DNA from: Hirudinaria manillensis
Taxonomy: Eukaryota > Annelida > Clitellata > Hirudinida > Hirudinidae
Length of the DNA: 64,000 bases
Assembly: GCA_034509925.1 (NCBI GenBank)
Contig: CM067536.1
Coordinates: 4,582,501-4,646,500 of the forward strand
Direction: 5' to 3'
The translations under genes and the position numbers were made by a program. Positions within the stretch are counted from its first letter, which is position 1. Each line of letters begins with the position of its first letter. This document shows positions 32,688-45,228 of this stretch, piece after piece. Below the pieces are notes generated by a model. That model did no database searches, was not told the origin of the DNA, and was given only the letters and a program-made list of their open reading frames with translations.

Positions 32688-33579
32688 AGTTTTTCGAATG
32701 CTTGTCCGAGTTCGCTAGAAAGTAGTCGTTGCTATGTAACTATGGCAAGTGCTCCACAGACTAATAAATAACTAATAAATTAAATTAATTATTATTTAAA
32801 ACTATTTTTTAATACCCCCTATAATTATGAATTTAAAAAAAAATTTACATCAAATTTTCGTTACGTTAGCCAATTCGCAAAACAATTTCATTAATAACAC
32901 TTGACTTTGATAAGAGGTTATCCCAGAAATTTAAATTTTGTCCGATAACTTAATCCAATCAAGCTAACATATTAAAATTTATATTTAACCACATTAATCA
33001 AAAAACTATTTGGAGACAACTTATCCTGGTAGAGGTCCATCATTAAATCATTAAGACCACGAGTTCAGGTATAAACTCCGCGATTCTTTATTCATACTCA
33101 CCCCTACGCGATCTTTAAAGGAATCATAACCAGCATCATCGCTCGGATTTACCATGTACAAGGCAGAATGCTCGAAAGTGGGATGGTTTCAAATTAAATA
33201 AAACTAAACATTTTCCAAAACCACTTTCGTGATTATCCACATTTAACCATCATCACATCAGAACTCAGAACCTGAAGAAACAAAAAACGAAGATTGCTAA
33301 GGCTACCACCTAAATACACTGTCAGGAATGATTTCTTCATGAGTTATGATTTATTTGTATATAAGTAATACTTGAATCACTAAATGAAAATGAAATGTAA
33401 AACAATATCAATCTGTGATTAAATTGCAGTTGCAGATTATGCAAACTAAAATGCTATTTGTTCATTAATACAATCAAAAAGTAAAAATGATGATTAATTA
33501 CAATTCAAAGGAGTCAAATCAGATGAAGAACCACAAGAATTCAAAAATTTGAAGTCTTAACAAAATTATTTGAAACTGT
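32688..33579. other. spacer between RSPH9 and GULO
   Basis: Both neighbours are on the minus strand. This spacer must contain the GULO 3' UTR (candidate polyadenylation signal TTTATT at 33350-33355 on plus) and the RSPH9 promoter. No coding region was seen. Confidence 0.45.
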
Positions 33580-36199
33580 TCACATGTTAAAAATTCTTTT
33601 CAAGTAATCATTAAGGAACAATCCATCAGGATCAAATGCATCCCTGATTTTGAGAAATGTATTCCACTTTGGATAAAGCTTATTCAGATCTTCTGAAGAC
33701 AATTGATGATCCTTTAAATAAAAGATGTTATAATCAGCTTTAAGAATGCAATAAGAATTTACTTACACCTGTAAAAATTATTCTTTGTAGTCTTTATTAA
33801 AAAGTGACTAAGTTTTACCTCTTACAATGATGACAGTTATATGAGAAATTTCAAGCAAAATTAAACTTCTTATATATAATTAGAAAAACATATTTTGAAC
33901 AGGGAATAATCTTCTCTTAAATAAGAGAAATACTTAAATACTTAACTACCATTAACATACAAAATTAAATCATTCTAACATATGCATTTCAAGTAAAACA
34001 CTGTAAAGTCAACATTAAAAATGCAAGAATCCTAGCAAGATCATAAGAAGTTATACTACTCACAAAGTCATATTAAAACAAATGAGAGTAGTTGTCTTAA
34101 GAATAAAATACCTTTGCCCAGTGAGGTCTTCCTCCACAATCCAATGCCATCTTTTCAACTACATCCCAATATTCTCCATGAGGAATGTCCTTTCCAAATG
34201 GTCTGACAACAACATAAATTTAATAAAGACAATGCTTTAAAGTTAAAAATAAGAATTAAATAAGCCATGACTCTGCATATCACTACTTAGTCAGACAATA
34301 TAAAGAAAACATAAGATCCTCAAAAAAAGCCAAACATAATTCTTGAAAACATGTGTTTTTATGTTTACATTATAAAATCTTAAAACAACTTAGTAGATCC
34401 CCCATATATTACATTTCTTAACTAATTAAAGACAAATAATTGCTATAGACCTACTCACCAAAGACCAAATTATCGCAAACAATCACTTATATAGGATTTA
34501 TTAAATTTTAGGGAATAGCAAGGCAATCACTAATTCTAACTTAGTCTAAAATACCAAAATCCAATTTACAAACACACCTCCAAGAAATTATATTTATGTA
34601 ACAGGAATTCCTCCCAAAACTTGGACTCAGAAGGACATCATCTCCTCTTGTAAACCTAAATTCAACAGGAGAATGGGCAGGATATCCTGAAACTTTTGTC
34701 CATTCTACAAGCCTGGTGAGAAACCTCCCTGTTTCTTCTCTATAGAAATGTTAATTTCTTAACTCTGATTTCTCTCTAATTGATGGAACTCTAACACATT
34801 CTTACATTGGAATAGCCCATTCCATAACATACTGCATGTAGAGACAATTGAAGTTGAATATCTTATGAGAAATATCAACCATTGTTGAGTGATGAGATTT
34901 GAATAATCTGAACCAGAATTTGTTTATCCAAGATGTTAATCTTGGGAAATAACAACTAAAAAAGAGTGTTAATTTTAAAAGCTATGTCTATATGAAAATC
35001 TCAAGATGAAGTTACCTCATCCACAATAGACCTTGATGTAGTGTGAAGCCCAAAATATATTCAAGCTTAGAAAGGAACCGGTTACCGCTAATTGCCTGGG
35101 AAATAATGATTTACATAAATGTTTTGGATTTAAAATTCATATTTCTCTAAAATAACCTTATTGCTTCTGCTGATATGTTGAACTTGGCACATATCAGTGT
35201 GAGGAAACCAGTGGAAGCGAAAGTGATCAGATGATGAAATATGAACATCAAGACATTCAACAAGCTGAGAATTAATATGAAACTTATAGAAGATCATGAA
35301 TAAATTATATCATAAGAAATAAATAAAAAAACCGACATCTTTATAGTGAAGAGGATAAGATGACTGGCAAAGGTTAAATGCATTTTGACATTGATAAGTA
35401 ATTGATAATATCACTCCAAGCGAGCCTAGGGAAAGACAACAAGCACTGAACACATCTCCATCATCCTTTGTGATCTTTTTTATTGAGCCATCTGCTAGCA
35501 TCATATTTATTTGCAAAACCTGAAAGCAAAATCTTGAGATCATTAAGGTCAGATCAGATCAAGGTTAATCACAAGTAAAGAATAGGCATACATAAGAACT
35601 CAAGCAATTATAGTTAATTCCAGAACCATGGGTGCCTGTTGAAATCGCTCCAACAAGAGTTATGTCTGATATTGTTGGAAGGCTGGAAGATAAAAAACAT
35701 TTGTGATAATGGAGTTAAGGATGTTATAACAAGACAAAAACTCTAACACTGGCAAGGCAAGATCATTTTCTTGAAGAACTGCATTCAACTTATAAAGTGG
35801 AATCCCTGATTGAACCTCAACAGTCTGACTTTCTTTATCAATCTAAATAAATTTTAGAAGTTTAAAATGTCATGGAAAATATGCAAACTATGATAAAAAT
35901 TTGCTAACATTAAGCACTTCAGAGAAGTTCTTCATGTTAATCATATATCCATTTGTACAGCTCAGTTGTGATGGAGAGCAACCAGAACCAACCACTTTGA
36001 CACAATTATGGTATCTTTTGGCTTGTGATAAAATCTGCATTTAAGTTTGACATGTTTAAAAATTCTAAAATAAATGAATTCAATCTGATGAACCTCTCAC
36101 TTTTCGAAGATCATCTTCAGTTTTTGGCTCAAAATAGCTTAGAGGTCGACATCCATAAGTTTTAGACCAGTTTTGAAAGTAAAATTTTGTATTCCCCAC
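33580..36199 (-). CDS. GULO: L-gulonolactone oxidase homologue, at least 12 exons; first exon uncertain
   Basis: FAD-dependent aldonolactone oxidoreductase, the last step of ascorbate synthesis, normally an ER membrane enzyme. Minus-strand exons: 36101-36199, 35909-36034, 35748-35842, 35592-35682, 35337-35519, 35157-35264, 35016-35095, 34806-34955, 34578-34739, 34112-34202, 33580-33711. These encode 438 residues against about 440 in mammals, so only a few N-terminal residues are missing. They probably lie in a tiny exon starting at the ATG at 36463 (MDL or a little longer); donor signals there are weak. Visible signatures: YFQNWSKTYGCRP, VKVVGSGCSPSQLSCTNGYM (FAD domain), STGTHGSG, SLGSLGVILS, FRFTRGDDVLLSP, GGRPHWAK and DPDGLFLNDYL. 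The His that carries covalent FAD in rat GULO (GGHS) is Cys here (codon 35978-35980), so the flavin may be held differently. Confidence 0.92.
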
Positions 36200-39100
36200 C
36201 TATAATTTTTTTATTAAATTCTTTTCATTATAAGCGAGAGTAGTTATTACATAATTCTAATGCTTATTATAAATGTCATTATATTCATTTAAACTATGAG
36301 AATATGGTGAGACAACCTCGTGGATAATTTCATCAGAATTAGGTAATAAATAAAATCATTCTACAGAAGCTCTTGCAAAAGTTTTGCCGGTGCTTTTCCA
36401 GCTTCTCAAACTCAAGCACATGTTGCCTGTAGTAGTAAATAAATGTATCCAAACCAGATCCATGGCTCTTCTCTATTTTCCACAACTAACACAAGAACTG
36501 TTCGTGACCCCGCGACGAACGTTGCCAGCGCATATAGACAGTCGGTTATTAAAACGTGAACGCACAAGAATAGCCGGTTTTTTTTTCATATTTACTCTTT
36601 AGTAGTGCTGCTTTTTGAGTTTATAAATTACGTTAAAATTCAAATCAATTCTTTAAAAATTCAATTTCATAAATAAATGTAAATTTGAGAAATCATGCGC
36701 GAATATATCAGGTTATGACATGACATTGTAATCTAACAAGTGTTTATTAATTATTTATTAAAAATGAAATACCTTGCTAAATATTATATATTATTTTCAC
36801 TCCATTGAATACGATTGACAAATCGTAAGTATGTAATAAATATGATATAAATGCGGTAACTATAATTTCTATTAACCATTCACTATGTGAGAAATAAATC
36901 TATATCATTTGTACTAACTTTACATTATTTTGAATATAATTCCCCAAACATAATACAGATATTGCGTCTAGAGACACATCATTTTAAAGTAACTCCTGAA
37001 GTAATGAGCATAGAGAAATTTGAAATTTACCTGTAAATTATAGGTAAAGATATAATTGCCACACACCTGTTCCAAATTTCCTTTCGATTGAGCAGACTAT
37101 GTTTGCAAATTCACCCACGCCGATTTTGTTCTTACAAAAAGATTACAAGATCATTTCAATTGTGTTTTTGAGGAGCATGCGAAGACATTAACAAAACATC
37201 AATGCATGTCGTCGCCATTGTCACCATTCGTGAATATTTAATTCAGATGAAGAAAGGCAACGATCTAATAGCTTGTTTGTTCTGTAAAAAGACGTTTGTT
37301 GCTTAATAATTCAAGGTCTGCCGCATAAACATGATGATTTGGAAAAGTGATCAGAAAAGAAGAGTGGTCATTGGGTAGAAAAAACACCGCGTTTTATTCA
37401 GCTTTGTATTTTTAAAGGGTTTTAAAGAGATAAGATAAGAGCTGCTAATTCGTTTTGCGAGATGAAAATGTTCATATTCGACTGGTGTCAGATTAACATT
37501 TCTGGATTTAAATAATTAAATTTCGTCCTTATTAATTATTCCATGTCTAATTACCACCCAACGGAGAGGCTTAGAAAATATAAACCAGAAAAAAAGGCTG
37601 AATATAAATTCAAAATTTGTAAGTCTGTTGAGTCTTTCTTAGAATCATAAATAAGATGATATCAGTTGATACAGAAGCATTTTCTGATATTGTGAACAGA
37701 TTCCAGCAAAAATTCTACACATATTTTACATATTTATATAAATAGGACGTTAAGTTCTGAAGTATTGGTGAATTCTTTACAAATGACCGACAAACTTCAT
37801 GACAAAAAATGAGTTGAACGTTGCGTGTTTACGCGGTGTGCAGTCGATGTGAAGTAGGTTATTTGGACGGAAGCGCGATTGATGAGACCAGCACCGCAAG
37901 CCTCAATTTTCAGTCCTTGTGTCAAGTATCTGCATAAAAGGGTCGACTGAACCAGCATCTTGAAAAGAAGATTTTCTTTGCTCTGTTATTTTCCCACAAT
38001 TGTACCACAAATGTAATCTTAAGAAACGTGATTTCCAGTATCGACGGGCCTTATAAAAGCCCTTAAAAACACTCAAAAAACCTTATAAAATATTGCGATA
38101 AATGCAAGGAGCACCAATCAAAAATGTATTTTTGAGTGAGCAAGGAGTGAAAGGCAACGATATGATAGACTACGCCCCCTCCTCGGATGGCTTTTGCTTC
38201 ACTGGCTGTCGGTGAAAAGCAAAAAAATGGTCATCAGAGTGTCGGAGGGTCGTCCTCCTCTCTTCGGGGAAAAGTTCACATATGATGTTGATATTGTTAA
38301 AAGCCGAATTGTTTAATTGTATTTATTGGCCGACTAAGCATCTGCCACCTCAATTTCTATGAGATGCCCTATCGGATCAATCATCGTGTTCTAAATTTCA
38401 TAAAAAAATTTACACCCCTGTAATTTTTACCCTGACCTAGTTCAAAATCCTGGCTACATGCATACCGCCACCCATACAATCATTTAGGACTAGAATGGTG
38501 TCCCATATGAGATTAAAAAGGGAATTTAGTCATAAAAACAATTAACAAGGAACACTCATTCCAGATGATCCGACTTATTGAATCATTGACAAATTATTCT
38601 ATTATGGTCTGAGCAAGAGAATACTCTCATACTAGTCTTTCTCAAATTATCATAAGGCTTTCAGAAGATAAGTTTAAAGTCTCAGGACATGTTTCTTTTC
38701 TGGAGACCAGATATACTGTTCACTAGTCTGGAATCCTCGCCACAATTACATAATTGACAAAATTGGGAAAGTTAGAAAAAGTTCATCGATTTAATACCAT
38801 CTTTATGGAAAAACTAAAACTGCTCAATCTTACTATTTTGCATTTTAGATGACTTAAAATTAATTTGCAATAAATTACTAATTAGTTATTACCCCCTGAA
38901 ATATTTCTTCATTATCCAGGATAACTCAGACACAAATGGGTACATTTTTCAACTTCTATGGAACCAATTTTTAGGAAATACTGACTTTATCTTGATTTTG
39001 CAATTGGATTGTTAAAGCACTGGATGCACTTGAATATGTCAACTCAAATACAGTTTTTCATTCTTATTCTGCTATTTTTTATTATATATAAATTGTGTAG

Positions 39101-39683
39101 ACCTTTATTAGTGGTCCTAAAGACTTTTATTAAATGTATAGAAAGCATTTTGCAACCAAGCCTGTACCAATATAATAAAATGAAATAAATGTATCGATTA
39201 TTTAATCACTGTTCCAAGTATCTACACTAGAAACTAAATTAAAATACAAAATATGGTTAAATAAAGAAAATCCATCAAAATGGAGATCAAATAACAGAAG
39301 CATGAAATAATAGATATTGCTGCGGGTTTCAGAATTTCAGATATAATATTCAATAGTCTGGGATATCGTGACCAACTTGCCCCAGAAGAATCATAGGAGA
39401 ACGCATCCAAAGCGTAAAATCGTGGCACCAGGGACTTCCTCTTTTGATGACTAACAACAATCCAAGTGAGTTTCTTATAAAAGTTTAAGTGAGTGCATTA
39501 ATTTGCAATAAGCCATCTCTTACGAATCGTACTCCTTTCGCCTTGTCTTCAGCTTTCCACAAACATGTTCATGAATTTACAAAGTACAGTTTTAATGAAA
39601 AAAAAAAGGCTTGTAGTGACAGAATTTTATTCATTCTCGTCTTCACACGAGTAATAATGGATGAAGACAATATTAATCTTTTC

Positions 39684-39854
39684 TTTACTAGTAACAGTAA
39701 AATATCGTCACAAACTGGTCCCAGGGTGATCCCTGACCCGTCTGGGGACCTAAAATATTAGGAGAGGTCTTTAGGATGTCGGCTTTTGTTGATTGGTGCA
39801 GGGCTCAATAAATATTTTAATATTTACTAGTAACAGTAAAATATCGTCACAAAC
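39684..39854 (+). mobile_element. 5'-truncated non-LTR insertion, 107 bp, with 32-bp target duplication
   Basis: A 32-base sequence starting TTTACTAGTAACAG and ending CGTCACAAAC is present twice without mismatch, at 39684-39715 and 39823-39854. Between them is a 107-bp insert that resembles the 3' UTR of the element at 58.8-61.6 kb: GACCC, then about seven bases, then GACCTAAAATNATT is shared, and both end with GGGCT(C)AATAAA followed by an A/T-rich tail. Long exact flanking repeats around a short 3' end are the hallmark of target-primed reverse transcription that stopped early. Identity outside the shared blocks is moderate, so it may come from a relative of that element and not from the copy in this window. 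Confidence 0.75.
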
Positions 39855-41381
39855 GCTAATAAACTATTTTGAATTTAATCTCTCACTCACAGTTCAAGGC
39901 CCATTTTTTTTACAATATTGATGGGGCTGTGGAAGGAAATTGTTGGGCTTATGGCCCCGCACTTTCTCAGACCAAGAATGTAACTTAATTAAATATCAGT
40001 TGCGACTCTGGGACCCCAACGCTTTGTCTGATAATAAAGCATAAAACGATAAGCTTTTTTGTTGCATTTTTTATCTCGATTCAGTTAGAGGTTTTTCTTT
40101 TTGCAATCTCTATTCAGAAACAGGATTAAATTTCCTGATGTGGAATTAATTAATTCCAATTAATTAGCCAAATATACATCAGACCTTCTTCGGCTTTCAA
40201 GAAATTCAGGAGAGATGCATGACACGCTGCCCTCCTCTGCAATGCTTGTCATGCTTATTTAAGCCAATTCCGTGACACGCACCTGCCACCTACAGTCCCA
40301 TTACATGAGATGCTTTCTCAGACCTTTTGTACGAGTAGAGCAGGGATTTAGAGATTGCTCATAATGATACAAGGTGAGAATGTTAATGCAATTTGGTAAT
40401 TATATTATTTGGTAGTTGATATATTTCATGTTTTCTTATTGCAAAATCACCCTTCAAAGACGTAAACAACGGAAGAAATAATGTCTATTATTGCATGCTA
40501 CGTAAGAACGAAAACTCATTAACATTTTAATGACAACAGCCAAACGTTTTGCGTGAAAATGAGAACTTTTAGGAAGTGTTTCCTGAATAATTTATTCACT
40601 GCTTGTATTCCCTAAACATCTGAGGCGAATACGTGGAGTTTCGTCGAGTGGCATCGTTCCATTTCCACTTGCACAGTAACGGATTTATTTGACGAATTTG
40701 CAATATAAATATAAGCATAGGTATAAAATAGATCTAAAAGTTTTATTCAAAGTAGAGCTTGGACAAATAGTTTTCTTAATAACCATTACATTCTAAATTA
40801 TGAACTTGGTAAAACAATTTTACTCAAGTGCTTCATAGCGAGTAATCATTATGTTCATGTTGCTTACGTATCTTTCAAGATAACTTTTTGAATGTGGCTT
40901 GTTTAACGTTGTCGTCCTTCAGACATGCAATCATTCTTTAAACATCGGGCCAAGAAGTCAAGCGATTTAAGTATAAATTCATTAATGTTTGTCGAGAATA
41001 ATTTTGCCTTAAAAGTGATTAAGTTAAAAAAAATATTTATAATTAATTATTTATATTTAATACAAAGGTAAACTCTCAAGATATTCTTCGTAACTCTAAT
41101 TTAGTGGTTTTTGAAAAGTTCCGTTTAGCATTAAAACTCAATCATCCATTTCAATCAAACTGCACTAGAGCAGACTTTCTTTCTACATCGGCTGATAAGC
41201 ACAATCACTTATTTCCAAGCGCATCCAACAAATCCCACTTAATTCCCAGCTTGGAAATTCCATTCTCTTCACCCTTCCCGGTTTATCCATAAAGAGCTAC
41301 AGTAACTCAAGAAGGTCCATTCCACCCAATAAGCTCATCATTTTGCCGTTTTGCCAGAAATAGTCATTTTGAATTCTGCAA

Positions 41382-41429
41382 CAACGATAACAACGACGGC
41401 GGCAGCAACAACACGACGACGACGACTTT
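41382..41429. repeat. AAC/GAC simple-repeat patch
   Basis: Imperfect trinucleotide tract of AAC, GAC and GGC units. It has no associated gene. Confidence 0.6.
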
Positions 41430-43115
41430 CAACAATAATATACAAAAAACAAGTCTGAGGTTAAGAAGTGCTTGAACTTGAGCTCAAAGGAAAGGTTGAT
41501 CTAGGCAGCTCAAACCACACATTCAGCACCAGGTATGATCAACTTATAAAAAGATGGAATTTGCAGAATCTCTGGCAAGTCTTGAAAAATCGTAAGTCAC
41601 ATAAAATCGCCGAGAAGACTTCTTCAAAAGGAATGGTAAATGGACTTTCTGATGCTTCGGGGATTCAAGAAGTCTCGTTGTTGGATATTGCACCTTATTT
41701 TATGAATAAATGAATTCGGAGAACTATCAGGTCTCTCAAATTTATCTAAGTGCTCAGTTCATCTATAACTGGCGAGAAAACCGAAAAGAATTATCTATAA
41801 AATTTCCACAACATTATCACGTAATCGACAGCAATAATAATGACCATAATTTGCGAAAGTGTGATAAATTAAAATTACAGACAATGAAAATAGAAATTCA
41901 AATGTTTTTTCATTGCTATATCCATTTTTGAGCATTTTTTGGCATAAGGCAATCAATTTTTGAGAATGCCTAAATTCAATTTCCTTTCTGTAAGGAATCT
42001 TTTAAACATAAGAGGAGATTTTACTTCTTAATCAAATTATTTATCCATTTCAAATTAAACAGGATCTTTTGGAAAATTTGAATCTTATTATGTTGGTCGA
42101 TCCCTCTTTATATGGTTGAAATATTCAAGAAATTGAACAACTACTGTAATCGCTTAGTTTTAAGTTTGCGTAATTGAGAAAGTTCAATTTCATCCCGAAT
42201 CTATGCAATTCTTGAACATGTCCCAAATAAACCAAGCCTTTCAAACTGTTTTTTTTTTCTTAACAAACAAAAATACTAAGCCTCTTTCAGTTCCAGATTT
42301 TGACTGTGAGGACTGAAGCAAGCTTTCGTTAATTTGATTGTTTTCATAGAAAGATCGCTTCCAGTTAGGATGATTTTATTTAGATGGGCAAAACTAGTTG
42401 ACAAATGCGTTCACAGTAAAATTTGGAAAGTTGATAAATCAATTGTTTGTACGCTCAGATGAACACAATGGCAGCGCAATCATTCATTATTTCAAGAGTT
42501 ATTTAGAATTTCAAGGTAAACGTTGAAATCCGTGATTTACTCATTCTAATTTATTCTATACTAGAAAAGTTTCAAATAGCGATCTAACTAATGGGATGGA
42601 CAATAACTTATAAAGTCAGAGCCGACCCAAATAACTCAAAAAAAAAAAAACGAAGAGGATTACTTGCGGGTCAGCAGAAATCTCAACAAGGCTTTGAAAC
42701 ATTCGAGATCATAGGAGAGTAATCATACACTCCTTCACCAAATTGGAAACATTGTATTCACAAATTAGAATACAAATCTCTACAAACCTTAAACCTCGAA
42801 ATATGTCTAAGAATCTCTGAATGAGGTAAACTTTGATCGTTGGTTTCCTTAGCGAGTCTAGAGATTAAATTTATCAACAAAAAATGATTTGCAATTAGTA
42901 TTGGTCTGATTCAAATAAGAAATTTAAATGATATTTTGAAATTGACAAATGAAATTTAAAAAAAAATTAAATGGGAGAAAGCTGTGTTATTATTATTAAG
43001 AACCAAAAAAATTTACAATAAATGTTGCAGTTGGACAATATTTGAAATACTTTAAGGGGAAGCAATTATAAAATGGCGAGCAAAAACCTTCCTTAGATAA
43101 CAACTTCAAGCCGTT

Positions 43116-43142
43116 ATATTTTATGAAAATATCATAAAATAT
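43116..43142. repeat. AT-rich perfect hairpin, 10-bp arms
   Basis: ATATTTTATG and its exact reverse complement CATAAAATAT flank a 7-base loop. It could be chance in AT-rich DNA. Confidence 0.6.
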
Positions 43143-45228
43143 AAATTAAAATAATAAATAGAAATTTGTGTTTCAATTGATACGTGAACGATTTCTGTCA
43201 AAACGGGATGGATTTACTTATTTTTGTTTGCAAGACTTGTCCGTTGATTTTAGTATCTTTTCCGTATAATTTTTTCACCTTCGCCTTGTCTTTTCAGAAT
43301 TTGTAAGTTGTAAAAATCTCCGCATTACGAAAAATAATTTCTACTCCACCTTTAATATTTCAAAGATTTTTATTTTTACTTCTGCGTGGAAAAAAGACAA
43401 AAAGGATGTCTTGGGAAGGTGCAGCCTTTGTTCAACAGATTTTACCTCAGTGACAACAATATTGAGACTTTAATGTGACAGAACGAGACTTGGAAGTAGG
43501 TTCAAAATGGATGGAATGCTTTATTTATCTTCTTTTGGTACTCTTGCTACTGAACGCATGACATTGAAGTGATTTCGCTGTAATCATTGTGAGCTTAATG
43601 TCGATGTTCAGATATGTTTGTGTCCCCACATAGTTTATACTTTCGTAATCAATGAAAAAGAAATATCCAATTGAAAAAAGAGTAGTTCGAAATTGAACTT
43701 AGTAATGAACGAGGCTTAAAGTAATCAATTCACTTAATCTGTTAACCATTCAAAGAAATTTACGAAAAATGTTCTTTTGATCACTAGCCAATAAATTATG
43801 CAACAATTAAATTATTTTAAAATATAAATTCGTGAGAATTGCTCACAAATTCCAGAATTTATAGACGCAAATAAACTCAAATTGACGCTCAGAGGCTCAG
43901 ACATTCAAGGGCGATAATGGAAACCATGCTACACAGCACTTGCAATTAGAAAATGATCAACCAACTAATTAATTTAAATTAATTTAATAGATAAATTATT
44001 TTGATTGTCCGATTAAGCTATTTGACCAGAACTGATTTGGTAACGTTGATGCTTATGTTCGTTGACGTGTATGTTCAGGAAGGAATTAATTAGAGGATGC
44101 TGTGATGAAGAAAACAAATTCGCTACGTTAGGATGAGTAGAAGATTTGTGGGAATCGAAGAAATGCTAACATGGAGCTCTTGCGAGGCAATCAAGTGGGA
44201 TGGGATGCATTGAATAAAATATGAGGCACTCATTCTCTCCGCCATCAATCATTTCGAGGTGGGTCTCCACCTCACACTTCACGAACTGAAATATGGACCC
44301 CGTGCATCATTCTCCTGGGAAGTTTTTGGTGATTTTTAAACAAATTCTCTTGAAATTTACATTCCTTGTATTTGTACTGCTATCACTTCCGCCTAATTCA
44401 GTTTAATATGTTCTTTGCTTATCATTAAATGCCGCCGATCCAAGAAATATCCAGTCATTTTTCCAGAGATGTGCTCTCGTTTATTTGTTAAGTTACCGCA
44501 CATAAATCGCCGATCACATCTTGACATTAATCTCGTGAACCACGTAAGCATTGAGTGACAGCGAAGTGTTGTGTAGAATTGATTAGCAAGCACTAAATCA
44601 AAAGTATGGAATCCAAAAATACTGTTTAATAGAAAGTATGAACGTTTAATTTACGTAATGAGATGGACATTCTTTGTTAGCAAAATTTTACGTTCTACGA
44701 ATACTTTTGAAGCCAAATTTAATAAATCAAAGAACTTGTCTCCCGAAATAAAACAAATTTTGAACTCTAAGATTGTCGTGTAGGAGCATTCTGCTTCTTG
44801 AATTAAATCTTTGCATATTTTATCTACTTGGCAGATAATCCTTGAAATCCCTCATCGGGGTAAAATTCCCTTCAACTCCATTGGTTTTGTAAAAACTTAA
44901 AAAAAAGAGAAAGAAAATAAATTTTTGAAGTCTCATGTTTCCGCGCAGCTGGTCTGCGATTCCCTCGAGACTTCACAGAAACTGCAGCATCAACTGAATG
45001 CCTTCTCGGATGCTAAAGGGTGAGTATTCTCTATAAGTTAGAAATGTTTAACGATACAAATTACTCTATTGACTTGCGATCATAACATTATTTCATAAGA
45101 GATTTGCAAACTTTCTACCTATTTAGAGCATTGAAATTAAAAATAAAAATTAGAAACAGAAAAGAAGGAAGTTGGTTTGAAATGTCGATGATGGCTTACG
45201 AGATCCCACTGACGAAGCAGTGAACAGA

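Larger units (their letters stand above)
36464..45228. other. 8.8-kb gene-poor region
   Basis: No gene was recognised. The contents I can point to are listed separately: a short retrotransposed tail with target duplication (39684-39854), a hairpin (43116-43142), a simple-repeat patch (41382-41429) and two isolated exon-like segments. One is 41551-41588 (ATG, 12 codons and a GTAAGT donor). The other is 44949-45019 (24 codons bounded by CGCAG and GTGAGT). The two exon-like segments do not join in phase. A short palindrome GGAATTAATTAATTCC lies at 40142-40157. Confidence 0.4.
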
